From assembly GCA_022578605.1 (NCBI GenBank), contig MU394069.1, forward strand, positions 310,001-374,000: 64,000 bases of DNA. Reading direction: 5' to 3'. Within the stretch, counting starts at the first letter, position 1; every line of letters begins with the position of its first letter. Shown piece by piece: positions 12,447 through 24,346 of the stretch. The notes beneath the pieces are model-generated. The model searched no databases. It worked only from the letters and a program-made list of their open reading frames with translations, and was not told where the DNA came from. The position numbers and the translations under genes are program-made. This DNA comes from Camillea tinctor (Eukaryota; Ascomycota; Sordariomycetes; Xylariales; Xylariaceae).

Positions 12447-15400
12447 TTTCGGTGGTGATTCGGGCTTTTCGATGTTGCTGAAACTTCGATTGGAAATTTT
12501 TTTTAAAAGTGTAAATGTCGGGTCGATCAGAGACTTTCGAGCAAAAGTTTGAAGATTAATCGCGTTCTGTGGTAGGTGGTGAAAATCGATGTCAGATCGG
12601 AATAGGTGGGCCGATGATGTGCTCTTTAAAGTAGATGTGAAATGACGATGTTCGGTGTTAAGCTTTTGGTGGTGATAGTCGCTCCCTGGGTCCTGGGGCG
12701 ATCAGTAATGCAGATGGGCGGGAATGAAGATGGCGATCGAGTTGGTGATTGACGAGATGTAGATCCAACAATGTGTAACAGAGACTCTTGGAGGGTGAGG
12801 ATGGTAATATATATAAATATATACGACAATATTTATGTATATACCTTCTATTACCCAATATGTATGTAAGTTTCGATCACTTCTCTAATGCCGAGGAGAC
12901 GGGGACGACGCTATGGGTTTTATTTATTGGATACATCTCACTAACCTAGATTTATTTATCTAGTTACCTACTCACATATCCACCCACCCTTCTATCCTAG
13001 TTATGTATGGTATGTAGCTATCCATATGCGGAAGTCAAAGTAACTTTACGTTGTGCACACGCCACAGCTGATGATGATGATGGTTGGGGCTTTTCAGCTT
13101 AAACCGCGGGTCATATACGGCTGGATACGCCCAGATGCTCCGGATATTACGTGGGTTGGGACGTTTGGGTGGGTAACATGCCTCCCTCCCTTCTTACTAA
13201 GTACACCCATTTAAGGCAATTTGAGGCTGTGAGGCGCATAGCCGTGACGACATTCACATACTTCGGATCAATCCGATGACTAGAAAAAAGACTCTGCGTG
13301 GCGGGAAGGCATTGAAGAAAGGCGAGACAAGGTCAAACTTGTGGCTGTGACCCTTGCGAAATATGTCATACCTGGTGTATATAAGACATAAGTGGAGTGG
13401 TTCTATAAAGGAACTTTAGGTTATAAGTGTTTAGGTTAAAGTTGTGTAAGTACTAGTGTAGAGAAGTATGCGTAGATTATTCCATTTGTATATACCGATC
13501 GAATATTTATTGTGCACGCAAGGTTAAGAATTATATATATCTAATACAATGCCAAGTCCTTCAGAGTTGGGAGGCATTTATGCCAAAGATTGTGATCAAA
13601 AGAACATTAGAGCCTTGAAAAGGGTTTCACGGGATAAATTCCAGCTATGTGATTGGCTGAGAATTTAAAGACTTGCCGAAGAGGGTAACAGATGGGAGAC
13701 ACAGCAGCAAAAAATAGAACTCAATGAACCCAGCTGCCATAGCAAGCCTAGGCGGGTTTGAGTTAACCTTAAGCATCTCGGAAAGCTCGGGCCAATCTTT
13801 TAGTTCCTAACATAGTACATGCACTATATAATCCCTGATCACACATGGATCCAAGCTTTCTCGTACCTAGTGGGCCAAATATCGTATTGATTTACATACA
13901 ACAATTATGGAGACACATCCTTTTTTAACTCGACACACATAACATAATACAATACAACAACATCTCCCCTTGCAGAAGACTCCCTCTACCCTACACTACC
14001 TACATAGTTGTATCTACATAGATGTACAATAGAAACCAATAGCAGTCGTTTTCTGGATGAGCTGTTTAGTACATACAAATCCTCTTCCTAATAGGAACCT
14101 AGCTTCCTGACAGCGTAATAGATTCTCAACTTGCTCTTCCGCTGGTCCCGATTCCCTGATTTGTTACTTGAAGATCACATAATTCCAGCTTCTAAACATT
14201 CGCATCGAAGGCCGAAATCCTAAAAAAAAAAAAAAAAATTTGCACGGGGAGGCTAATGCGAGGATATTTCCCTTTCAATATTTATCTAGACAGTTAAGAA
14301 CATATACCGCGATGACGGTAAACATGGTACGGTACAATGGATGATAATCACTTGTTTGACTCTTTGCTATAGCTCATCAAGTCATCTATTCATCACTATA
14401 TTCTTTTTTCATCCGGCAAATAAATAATAGCATTGTATATCGAGAAAATATCCACTTTAGGGGCGTCCTCGACATGATGTGTAAATGGCAAGTGTCATTG
14501 ATGAGAACTGTCTCACTAATTTGCTATTGGCCAAGTTGTACAGACCCTCCTTACCAGCCAACAAGAAGACGATATCATTCCTTCCGATTCCTCGAGTAAT
14601 GTAGCTATCCAATTACCTGCCCTCGGTTATGAATCTTTCTCTCGGCAAACCTCCACAAGTTTTGGTGTTTAACTTTGAATACAGCTATGGCGAGGATAAC
14701 CTTTTAAGCTCAAGACTTTGATATTCATATTCATGTTGTCGACACGAGGCTTCTAAGTCTGGATCAGGAAAGAAGTTAAATGGGCGACTCTTCTCCGCCC
14801 ACGGTGCACGCGGGGCCAGTCTACACGAGTCGGATTTCCTTTCTAGAAGACACGCGAAACCACTATCTCGAATATTCCTTCAAGGCGCGTCGCCAAATAG
14901 GGTCATCGAGTCGATATCATCAAAGCAGATACGATGTTGTGCATTGCTGGCCTAGATGGCCTGAAATTTTGCTGAGGCTTAACCTGGCCTTGCCTAGAAC
15001 CCCCAAACAAGCCACCCTTTCTAGCTGGCGATACGAGCGAATTCTAACATCAGACGAAGCCACGCTGATGGCTTTACATATCGATGGCTTAGTGGCCAAT
15101 TACTGGAGTGCGAGATTATCATAACAGGGAACCTATCATTGTAGAGATACGACGTCACCTGGAGGAGAATCCTAACAACCATTCAGGTTCACCTCTCTAG
15201 GGCGGGAGCACTGGAGAAGCCAACCTACAATGCGGTATGCGAGAGTACCAAGCCTTCGAGGTAACCCTATATTCTCATCCAACCTCTGTTCAGACGAAGT
15301 CTCGCGGCTGAGGAAAGATCAGCTGGCTGCAGACATAATAAAATTACGGCAAGAATAAACGGGCAATGCATAATTTCTCATATATAACTGTTATACGGGC

Positions 15401-18400
15401 TCCAACTCATGCAACTGGGATATGTTGGGCGTTGTATGAGAGATTCTGGCTCTCTTGTCGATATCCAGGTATGCAATTGAGCGAATATATTAAACGCACC
15501 TACATGTCCCAGTTGAGATCGGATTCACTATTCAACATTAAGAGGGGTTTGAAGGGGGTTCGTGATACGATACTGAAGCGCCAGCCAGGTTTTCTCAGAA
15601 AGCGGATAGGCATGATTTTCAGCCCATTCTGCTGTACTCATCTACACTATCACGACAAGTATCCCCTCTCTTGGTATTGTTCTTCCCCCCCCCTTGTCGC
15701 TTACACGAGTGAATTGGGCTAGTTTCAGCCCCGGGCATTTTAGCTACGCTATCAAGGAAACTACATCGCACAGCATAAGACAGCGTGTAATGCGACAATA
15801 ACACTCCTGGGGCTTTGTACTCTATCCTGCGCGCACACGAGATGCGCATTCGCGACCTTGATCACTTACCCATCCGAGATTCCGGGGTCGATTAACAGAA
15901 CACATAGGGAATACATGGTTGACACGATGCAAAACGCGTGTTTAAGCACTGCCATTACCCATCTCACACGCTCCTGAACAGTTGACTAACGTACTTGCAT
16001 CAGGGAGGTGAAGATGGAGTATTTGTTACACCTCACCAGCAGCGCACGCACCCAGTCTCACTCCGCGACACCACGTGGAAGGCTCCTTTCCGTCGTTTCC
16101 CGGTAACTTACTACATTTAGCTTCGTCCTCATATGTAAGGGATGCCCACTCCATGTGTCGGCATGCTTTGCCGCCCGGCTACATGCAGACACGCAGGACA
16201 GGGCAAGGATGGATGGATGGACGAGAGGGGAGTATGTAGATGTGGTATGGCAATGGTAGCACACACTTGGGGTTAGTTCTAAGACAACCAAACCAGGCTT
16301 TTTCTTTTTCTTTTTCTTGTTCTTTCTTCTTCACCTACCCCCTGAATTTCGTCTCTAAGAATCAAAAAAGCTACCTTGACAGGATATAATCATCCTTCTT
16401 TTTACTCTTCGAGAGATATCCGGGAGCGAATGGGATTTATTTCATGCGCTATGATTTTTTTCTTCTTTGCGGTAGGAATTTGTTTCATATGGAATATCAG
16501 GCGAGAGTTTTAACCAATGGCTGAATAGACAGACGATGGGAGACAGCCGAAAAAAAAAAGAGTAAGTGAGACCAAGAATGTTAGCTTAGGAAGAAAAGGT
16601 TTGCTTGATACAGAAAACTTCACCAGCATAGATGGATCTCCACCAGGGATTCAAACCGGGTTGATCCCATACTTTTTATATCTTGAAGATTAGATCAGAT
16701 CAGATTGCCGGCCGGTCTAGCTAGCAGATGACATAGAATGTATGGGGCGATGTTTGGAAGACCAAAAAGAAAGGGAAGAAAAAGAAAAGATAAAAAAGGG
16801 GGGATCTTGGCATGTACATACAAGCTTTTTTTTATAACTTTCTTACCTACCAATCATCTTCGCTTTCTCTTCTCATCATCCCATCTCTACCTGCCTAAAG
16901 GATACAATGCACGCGCAACGATAGGCCAGCCGGTGTTGTACTGTATGTATTTTCCCTGGCTGTCCCACCGCCCCGGATGTCGGGTTAGGGTTAATTCATT
17001 TAAGCTCTTTCTCGTGTGAGAGGGGAAGAGGGTCACATTGCAGATTACACTACATACAGCCCATATGTGGCCAGGACTTTTTTCTGTTTTGCTTTTTAGG
17101 ATCGACTCAAGCATGTAAGCATGCGAAGCGAGAAAGAAGGGGTTGGGGATTTGTAGATTAGAGACAAGACGGGCGATCCCGCTGTCATTTGCGGAGTCGG
17201 ACGACCTTTTAAACTCGTCCTTGGGTGATTCTATCTCTCCCCTTCCCCTTTTCCTGGTGGCGCGGATAGGTTATCTGAACTTGCTTTTTGCTTATTTCTG
17301 TCTTTCCTCTTTAGGAGGGTGTTCGCCATTCGGATCTTTCCTTACCTGTATCTCCCCAGTTTCTGGGGCTGGCTGATTATCGGAGGACGGAAGTCTGGTC
17401 TAGTCTAGTCTGGGCTGAAACGATGAATCCTTTTTTTCGTCCAACCCACGTTGAGCATGAAGAAACCTCTCTCTTTTTTTCTGCGCTAGCTTATCTCCCC
17501 ATTTGTTTTCCGGGGCCTCGTCCAATTTACCTGTTATCTGGATTTCTTTTTTTTTCGGGACCCGTCTCGTGGGCGATTACATGGATGTTCCAAGATAAGA
17601 GAAAAAGAAAACTAAACTTATTACATATCGTGGGATGTACTAACCTCGATGAGGTGCGATATCTTCAGGAACAGGATACCCCGAAACCGAATACACGGTC
17701 TTGGATCTGACTAGGTAGATAATCTTCAAGAGTAACGAACCCCAAACAGAACATTCACATTGTTTGATTTTTTTTTCCTCTTTAGATTTTGAGTTGTTGT
17801 GAAACCTTGTGTATGAAGGATCCATGGGTTTGGGTGGTTTGTTTAAGCTTTTTAAATCGAGATCGCGTATTATAAGAAGACAACGCTTTTGTCACGAGAT
17901 CTCTTCTCGGCCGTTGAAGTACTGTCTTTCATTTCGAATGTCAGCTCATCACCGTCATAACCGGTAACCTTCGCAATCCGATTACACATTATTGGTATCA
18001 GATTGTCTCTCCTACTTTCGTCCGGTGAATAACCAGAAACTTTAAAAGCATTATGGGCTGTACTTGTATATTCCGAGATCTCCCACCCAACGACCTACTG
18101 AATTTTAAACGAAATGAATAAATCGTCTTTCACTTCCTAGAAAATACTTCGACTTTTTATTCATTTAGAACCTATTCCCGGACAGATACCGTTTACACCC
18201 GCCGTCCTGGACCCGGGAATAGCACCACGCCCGGCCATACGTAATCTTCGATAGATAGATAAGGGGGAAAACCACGAAAAACCGTGACCGAGGCATTGCA
18301 GCGTAAGTCATGTCCCTGTAGTAGTGCCAGGCTAGGAATATCAATCCCCATTATCTAAAACCGCCTGTCAAAGGGTGGGCTTCACAATGTAACCCTAGCC

Positions 18401-19288
18401 ATGGGGGAGAGAGGGGGGCCGGCTTGCGAATATGTAGGCCTTCGTTATCTTTCGTCGAGTCCAAAGTCCACACAACCAATGGGTAATCCCGGCTCACGAG
18501 ATCTGCAACAGGCCTAGTTTTTTTTTTCCCTCCGTTGATAACGAACGCAACAAAACGAGACGGACGTTCAAGCCGATCGAACAAGCTAAAGTAAGACAAA
18601 TGCCATAATCCTGGTTATCAGGTTTGCGTGGCGCGTTCGAAACCTCCTATGGTTCTTGTGTAGGAAAAAAAGAAAAAGAAATTAAAAAAAAAAAAGAATA
18701 ATTCTTTCCTCCCTTTACCCAATTCTACCGCGCTGTGCGACGATTATCCCACGCATTCACCTTCAGCTCGGAGGTGAATAACGCTCCCGCGCCCACCATA
18801 ATTCCCTCCCACGTCCGCTAATCACTGAAGCTATTATCTTTATTGTTCTTTATTCAGCCCTCTATCTTCTACTATACTCACTTGCATTCACTACCTGGCT
18901 TATTATCATCTCTATCTCACTTTCATTCAATGAGTCCCGGCGGCGCCCTCCGCTATCACATTTAACTTTCTACCTTGCTTTCCTATTTATCTTTGGGCTA
19001 TCTTCTACTCTCTTATGCAACACCAACTTTGGACATCACTATTATCACCATCGCCGTCATCATCACTCTTGGTCCTTGGCTTCTTCAACTATTTGATAAA
19101 TGTCTTCCTAACAACCTTGACTCGTCCCCCATCCTCCGCTAGCTATTGCTCATCTCATCCTTACCTAGCAGCTACTTGCTTATCATACCATCTTTCCTTT
19201 CCTCTCCCTTCCTTTCCTCAGCCCCTCGATCCCAAGAGCATAAACCCCGAAAAGAAAAAAACGAAAGAAAAAAAAAAAAAGGGCAACC
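12447..19288. other. Long gene-poor interval upstream of the nucleobase permease
   Basis: No convincing gene in almost 7 kb. A TATA-like AT alternation at about 12808-12824 may belong to the divergent small secreted gene. Frames at 14780-15124 and 15366-15722 lack motifs and splice signals. Simple tracts include a 17-base A run near 14223, a TTTTTC-type pyrimidine tract at about 16297-16330, and A-rich runs near 18665-18700. From about 18830 to 19285 the + strand becomes strongly C/T-rich and then A-rich directly before the ATG, which is typical of a fungal core promoter and leader. Confidence 0.5.
18830..19288 (+). promoter_or_regulatory. Pyrimidine-rich promoter/leader of the permease gene
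   Basis: A CT-rich + strand (repeats of TCTTCT, CTTTCC, CATCAT) runs to about 19245 and then changes to an A-rich stretch ending three bases before the ATG (CACC-like context: GCAACC ATG). CT-rich blocks followed by A-rich leaders mark transcription starts of well expressed fungal genes; the exact start site cannot be read. Confidence 0.4.
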
Positions 19289-21127
19289 ATGTCCGGCTCC
19301 GGCTTCGCCGAGAAAGCCCCCCGCGACGCGGAGATCGGGTCCGCGGGCGGCAGCAGCAGCAGCGGCCGCGCCCAGGGCACCAGCACCGTCGCCGTCGGCA
19401 CCTCGCTGTACGCCAAGGTGCGGCGCCTGGCCGGGGGCGTCGAGCAGCGCGGCATCGAGCGCGTGCCCGAGGACGAGAGGACGGATACGAGCATGACGCA
19501 GGTCGGGACCGTGGTAGGTTTGCCGCATATCCTTCTAACTTTCCCTCCCTTCTCATTCTACTCTTCCGTTCCTTTCTATTCCCAGCGAACATCGTTCGTT
19601 GGGGGTAGTCCCGTATCATCATGCCTCCCGAAAAGAAAAGAAACAGATAAAAGATATGAGAGTCTCGCTGACGTTAATCAAAGTGGCTCTCCGCCAACAT
19701 GTGCGTCTCGTCCCTCGCCATCGGCGTCCTGGCCTACCCGGTCTTCGGGCTGAGCTTCCTCGCCAGCGCCCTGACCATCGTGTTCATCAACCTGCTGGGC
19801 ATCCTGCCCGTGTGCTTCTTCTCCACCTTCGGCCCGCGCTTCGGGCTGCGGCAGATGGTGCTGTCGCGCTTCTTCTTCGGGTACAACGGCGTTAAGCTGA
19901 GTACGTTTTCCTCTCCCCCTTCCCCCTTTTCCTCTCCAAGTCCGATCTCACATCCCCCCATACTTCCCTCCCGTGGTCTTGCTTCCACCCCTTACCCCCC
20001 TTTTCTAACCCCCCTCTCTAGTCGCCATCTTCAACATCCTCACCTGCCTCGGCTGGTCCGCAGTGAACGTCATCGTGGGCTCGCAGCTGCTCCACGCCGT
20101 CGGCAGCGGCCGGCTCCCGGGATACGGCGGCATCCTCATCATCGCCTTCGCCACGCTGCTGATCTGCATCTTCGGGTACCGCCTCGTGCACGCCTACGAG
20201 CGCTGGTCCTGGGCGCCCAGCCTGGCCATCTTCCTCGTCGTGCTGGGCGCGTTCGCGCGCTCCGGCGCCTTCGTCCCCGGCACCCACGACGACGACGCCG
20301 TCCCGCCCGCCGCCGCCGAAGCCGGGCTGGTCCTCTCGTTCGCCGCCAGCGTGTTCGGCTTCGCCACCGGCTGGACCTCCTACGCCGCCGACTACACCGT
20401 GTACCAGCCGCCGTCGCGCGCGCGCACGTCGGTCTTCCTCTGCACCTTCGCCGGGCTCTTCGTGCCGCTGTGCTTCGTGGAGCTGCTCGGCGCCGCGATC
20501 GGCAGCGCCGCGCGGGCGGGCAGCGCCTACGGGGACGCGTACGCCTCGTCCGCGGTGGGCGGGCTGCTCTGGGAGGTCCTCGCGCCGCGCGTGGGCGGCG
20601 GGTTCGCCTCCTTCTGCCTCGTCGTGCTGGCCCTCTCCATCGTGGCCAACAACTGCCCGAACATCTACTCGGTCGCGCTGTCGCTGCAGGTGCTCGCGTC
20701 CCCCGCCGAGGCGCGCGTGCCCCGCCCCGTGTGGACCCTCGCCGGCACGCTGGTCTACGTCGCCGTCGCGATCCCCGGGTACGACCACTTCGAGGCTTCG
20801 CTCGAGAGCTTCATGCTTGTTATTGCGTACTGGCTCGCTATCTACGAGGGCGTCTCGCTGTCTGAGCACTTCCTCTTCCGCCGCGGCATCGCTGGTTACG
20901 TCCCCGAGGACTACGAGACCCCCTCCAGGCTGCCCCCCGGGTTCGCGGCCATCTCTGCGTTTTTGTGCGGTGTGGCGGGCGCGGTGTTGGGTATGTCCCA
21001 GGAGTGGTTCTCGGGTCCCATCGGGAAGCTCGCAGGTGGTGATATCGGGTTCGAGCTCGCTTTTGCTTTTACGGCGGTCAGCTATGTTGCGTTGAGATCT
21101 GTGGAGAAGAGTTATTGCAAGCGATGA
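19289..21127 (+). CDS. FCY2: Purine-cytosine permease (NCS1 family, Fcy2/FcyB-like)
   Basis: Plasma-membrane proton symporter expected to import cytosine, adenine, guanine or hypoxanthine. Three exons, 19289-19513, 19684-19900 and 20022-21127, give 515 residues, close to the about 530 of yeast Fcy2. The hydrophilic N-terminus ends in the family sequence GIERVPEDERTDTSM. Then follow WLSAN (TM1), the PxFG-like loop in LAYPVFGLSF, FGPRFGLRQMVLSRFFFGY, TM-rich segments and VANNCPNIYSVALSLQ, all at family positions; about twelve membrane helices. Intron 1 is 170 nt and intron 2 is 121 nt, both C/T-rich; the second splits codon Ile (A|TC). The first exon boundary replaces the usual Met before Trp with Val (GTV-WLSAN). 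Coding GC and third-position GC are far higher than the flanks. Other NCS1 members (uracil/allantoin type) are less likely because of these motifs. Confidence 0.94.
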
Positions 21128-21881
21128 TATAGTGGCAACATATGTGTGTGCGTTTATGTTTACTTGAGTATAGGATATGACTATTTTTCAGAATTTAAGG
21201 CAGGGGAGTGTAGGATATGAGCTCTGATCCACGTAGGAACGAGTCATGAGATAAACTCTAGATATCAAGGTGTTATATGACGAGTGTATATATTCACCCC
21301 TATATTTACTTGGGCATACACCACTGTCGCTAGTTATAAAGCTAAATAATTATGTTTTACCCAATTTGTCAATATGTCCTTATCCCCCTTAAAAAGATGA
21401 ATGAATTGATGTTGAGTGGCTGCGGTCATCGTTATGGTTGTAGAGCTGGGAGTGAACCCCAAACCTGTTAACTTAAGGGGTAGAACTTACATGTGTTACC
21501 ATGCTGGTAGATAGCAACAGGCAAGTATTTCAAAATAGCTACCTACGTCAATATCGAATAATTGATGAATTTAGACGCTTCAACTTGTCCTAGCGTAATA
21601 TATAGTCGTCCGAGATTGTCACCGCGACTCTTACTTGAGATCGTTCTTACTGGGAGGCACACCCTCTCAGGAGGTACATAGTACAGTAACTTAGAGCGGA
21701 CTCTCATTATAAGGTTGACACTACACAACTGTCCATGATACATACCATATAAATCATGAATGGAAATATTTGGACAAGATTTTATAGAATTTCAGGAGTT
21801 TTCTTCATTAAACTAACTACCTCTTAGTCACCTTATGGTACTGTGGCATCATCTCTCGTATAGCCACATAAATTTCAAAAC
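21128..21881. other. Intergenic, permease 3' flank
   Basis: AT-rich sequence without a supported gene. The permease 3' untranslated region probably lies in the first 200 bases. A 66-codon frame at 21543-21743 on the minus strand has no motif. Confidence 0.5.
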
Positions 21882-22167
21882 TCAAGAATCAATTATGAGA
21901 AAAAGAAAAATAGACGACAAGTCCTTCCCGACTGCCTGCCGGAAATTAAAGTTTTGAATCTCCTCTAAAAACCCCATTGCCTTGAAGGCGAGTGGTGATG
22001 AGGGATCCAAATCTGCGTCCCCAAAGCTTGTTGTTGCATGGAAACTGTCTCCCTCCTGGCACACAAGCCACGCCTTGATTTCCTTATCAAGTAGACTTGC
22101 AGCGATAACTTTCCTGCCTTTTAACGCCGAAAGCTGCTGTGCTCTCAAATCTTGAACGCCTATTCCT
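21882..22167 (-). other. Possible terminal exon of an unrecognised gene
   Basis: An open frame reading GIGVQDLRAQQLSALKGR at its start runs about 92 codons to a stop at 21882. It begins directly after a plausible acceptor (GAATAG, with CTGAT upstream at a suitable branch distance), has a protein-like composition (charged, amphipathic, LDKEIKAWLVCQ) and no initiator of its own. It may be the last exon of the frame starting at 22815, but I found no donor in that frame with a matching phase. No family is recognised. Confidence 0.25.
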
Positions 22168-22392
22168 TACATATGAATCAGGTATACTACATGGGAAACG
22201 ATGATGCGAATGCGAATGGAGGGGGTATAAGTGAGATGTTGGTGGTTGGGGTATGAAGATGTGATCGGGAGCGTCGTGATGGTATAAATCCAGAATCACG
22301 GACGCCCAACTAAAACAAGACCAATTATTGCTGATGTCAATCGTCATAATACTTCCTCGATGTGTACTCGAAGTGACCTCCTAGGAATTGGT

Positions 22393-22815
22393 CTACGACT
22401 CGGGCCCTACGAACTTTTCCTCGACGCCCAAGCGCTTGCCGTCGAGCACATTTCCCGAATCGCGGCGAGGATTAGCTGCGATTCTATTCATCATCGTGCG
22501 GCTGTAGTCACTACGTGGATAGCGAAATCTCCTATATTCACGAAGACGCTCGAGAGAACCCGAGGACGGTTGGTGCGGGTTAGAGGTTCTGGCGACTTTT
22601 CGAGAGGACAGTCCTGAATGGTTCTGGGCCGTTGGGCGATTGTCTGATCCGCTCGATGGACGCTTAGAAGGCACCGTAACAGGGCCTTCGGGGGCCTGAT
22701 TTGGGTCGGAACTAGGATTCTCGGTGTTTTTAGGGCTTTCAGTATTCTCAGATTTCTCAGTGTTCTGAGTGGTACTGGCCTCTTCTCCTTCGGGCGTCGT
22801 CTCCACATTAGTCAT
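22393..22815 (-). CDS. Hypothetical low-complexity protein downstream of PEX13 (model incomplete)
   Basis: ATG at 22815 opens a 140-codon frame that starts only 72 bases after the PEX13 stop, on the same strand. Residues 1-85 are disordered and carry an imperfect NTE/SENTESPK repeat, Ser, Pro and Thr. Residues 86-130 are basic and helix-prone (LREYRRFRYPRSDYSR). The first stop follows quickly after a possible donor (GTAGGG after GVEEKF), so the true gene may continue through an intron into the 21882-22167 frame; the phases I tested do not fit. Function unknown. The tight spacing to PEX13 implies a short intergenic region or overlapping transcripts. Confidence 0.35.
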   Translation of the reverse strand: MTNVETTPEGEEASTTQNTEKSENTESPKNTENPSSDPNQAPEGPVTVPSKRPSSGSDNRPTAQNHSGLSSRKVARTSNPHQPSSGSLERLREYRRFRYPRSDYSRTMMNRIAANPRRDSGNVLDGKRLGVEEKFVGPES

Positions 22816-22887
22816 AGTATAGATCTTCAGCTCTCTAAAAGGCTTTGCAAGTTGAGCAATCCATTCATCCGATAATTGATTCTCTCC

Positions 22888-24346
22888 CTAAGAGTAAAAT
22901 TGGGACTTTTGAAAACTCTCTGCGGAGATATCTCCGGCTTTGCCGGTGATCACGGGTGGCTGGACACTGGAGCTCGTCATCGAGTTGGTACGCGATGTGG
23001 CGGCCTCACTAGCGGTGGCCTTGATAGCGGCAATGGGTTGACCGGGTCTCTTAGCAACCTCGAGGAAGGTCGAAGGCAGATATCCAAGACGGCCGTCTCG
23101 GGCACGGCAACGCCACCAGTCGCTCGGGTTGCCCAAAGGATCACTCTTGCTCAGGACAGCAATGAAATCGCCCTTCTTCACAGCGAGATCAACGCCTTGG
23201 GTGGCGTTTCCGGCTTCGGGGGTGAAATCGTACAGGACACGGCAGAACTCGAGTTTGCTGGGATCGAGGTTCGCCTGTTGGCCCGCAGCCTCCACGCGCT
23301 TGCGCTCTTCTTCAGCAGAGGCAGCAGAAGATCGAATGGCCTTGCTCATGAGATAGGGGAGACCAAAAGCAGCAAGTATGAAAAAGATCAAGGGCTTTCT
23401 GCTGGGCTTGGCCTGGGCAGCAGCGCCAGCAGCACCAGATATAGAAGGTGATCGTTTTCCCTCGAAGCGGGCGAAGGCTGCTGGGGTCAATGCTGTGGCG
23501 TCAACAGGAGGCGGTCGGCCAGTAATCTTGGCAATCAGGGTACGAATCCATCGCATGAGGGTGAAGATTCCGAGAACCGATCCTAGGGTGTCGCGTAGGT
23601 TGCCAAACTGTTCGGCAACAGATACCATGGCTAGTAATTGAATCAGTAAGTTTCTTGCCCAAGGTTCCTGTCCCGTTGGGGTACTCCGTTACAATCACTT
23701 ACCGAAGAAGCTCGAGTGAGTGGCCATGTAAGTGCTTTCGAGCATCTGGGCAAAGCCACCAAACGCGCCCACGATACCTTCTAACATCTGGAAGGTCGCC
23801 TGTGTGCTATTGCCGAAGCGCTGGGTCAAGCTGTTGGGGTTGTTGGGGTCGTTTGCCATCATACCAGGCATACCGCCCATACCACCCATACCACCATACA
23901 TGCCGCCGTACATGCCTCCTCCATAGCCACCATAACCGCCATATCCTCCGTACATACCGCCACCATAGCCACCCATCCTAGAGTATGGCGAAGAGTAAGG
24001 AGACGGGTATCCAGAACCATAGGGCGCGCCACCAACGCGACTATATGCAGAGGCGTTCTGGTTCACAGACGAAGACAGAGAATCGGGTCGGGGAGGGATG
24101 GCTGGGGTAGTCGGCGAAGAGGGTGCATTAGTAGTGGAAGCTGGAGCAGTAATGGCATTGTTACTCGGCGAAGGGGGGAGATTAGGACCAGATGATGGGG
24201 CGGTCATGGTTGCTATTCATATTGAGGGTTGAGTTAGCAGAATTCCAATGAAAACATTATGTTGCTATGCTGCAAGGAGGGATTTAATTACCGGTTCCGG
24301 TGCCTGTAGCACCAACACGTTCCCAGGGTTTGGGAGGTGATGCCAT
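22888..24346 (-). CDS. PEX13: Peroxisomal membrane docking protein Pex13 (SH3 domain)
   Basis: Component of the peroxisomal import docking complex, binding Pex14 and the PTS receptors Pex5/Pex7. Three exons, 24346-24292, 24212-23703 and 23630-22888, encode 435 residues. The start MASPPKPWERVG is the conserved Pex13 N-terminus. A Ser/Pro/Asn-rich stretch follows, then a Gly-Tyr-Met-rich repeat (GGYGGGMYGG-type, about residues 90-140). Next is the conserved core QRFGNSTQATFQMLEGIVGAF and, after the splice, FFAMVSVAEQFGNLRDTLGS. A hydrophobic segment RKPLIFFILAAFGLPYLMS precedes the SH3 domain (about 295-365: FCRVLYDFTPE, LAVKKGDFIAVL, WWRCRARDGRLGYLPSTFLEV), which faces the cytosol. Both introns have GTAA donors and TAG acceptors; the first splits an alanine codon, as does the second. 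The long C/A-rich leader upstream to about 24800 is untranslated. Confidence 0.96.

Noticed and set aside
14780..15722. Two + strand frames of 114 and 118 codons
   Set aside because: No motif, no credible promoter or intron signals, composition like the flanks; a decayed gene cannot be excluded.
16978..16995. Two telomere-like GGGTTA units
   Set aside because: Only two units, inside ordinary intergenic sequence; expected by chance.
19015..19753. Open frames of up to 197 codons over the first permease exon in other frames and on the minus strand
   Set aside because: Arg/Ala-rich translations from GC-rich codons; the permease frame carries the family motifs.
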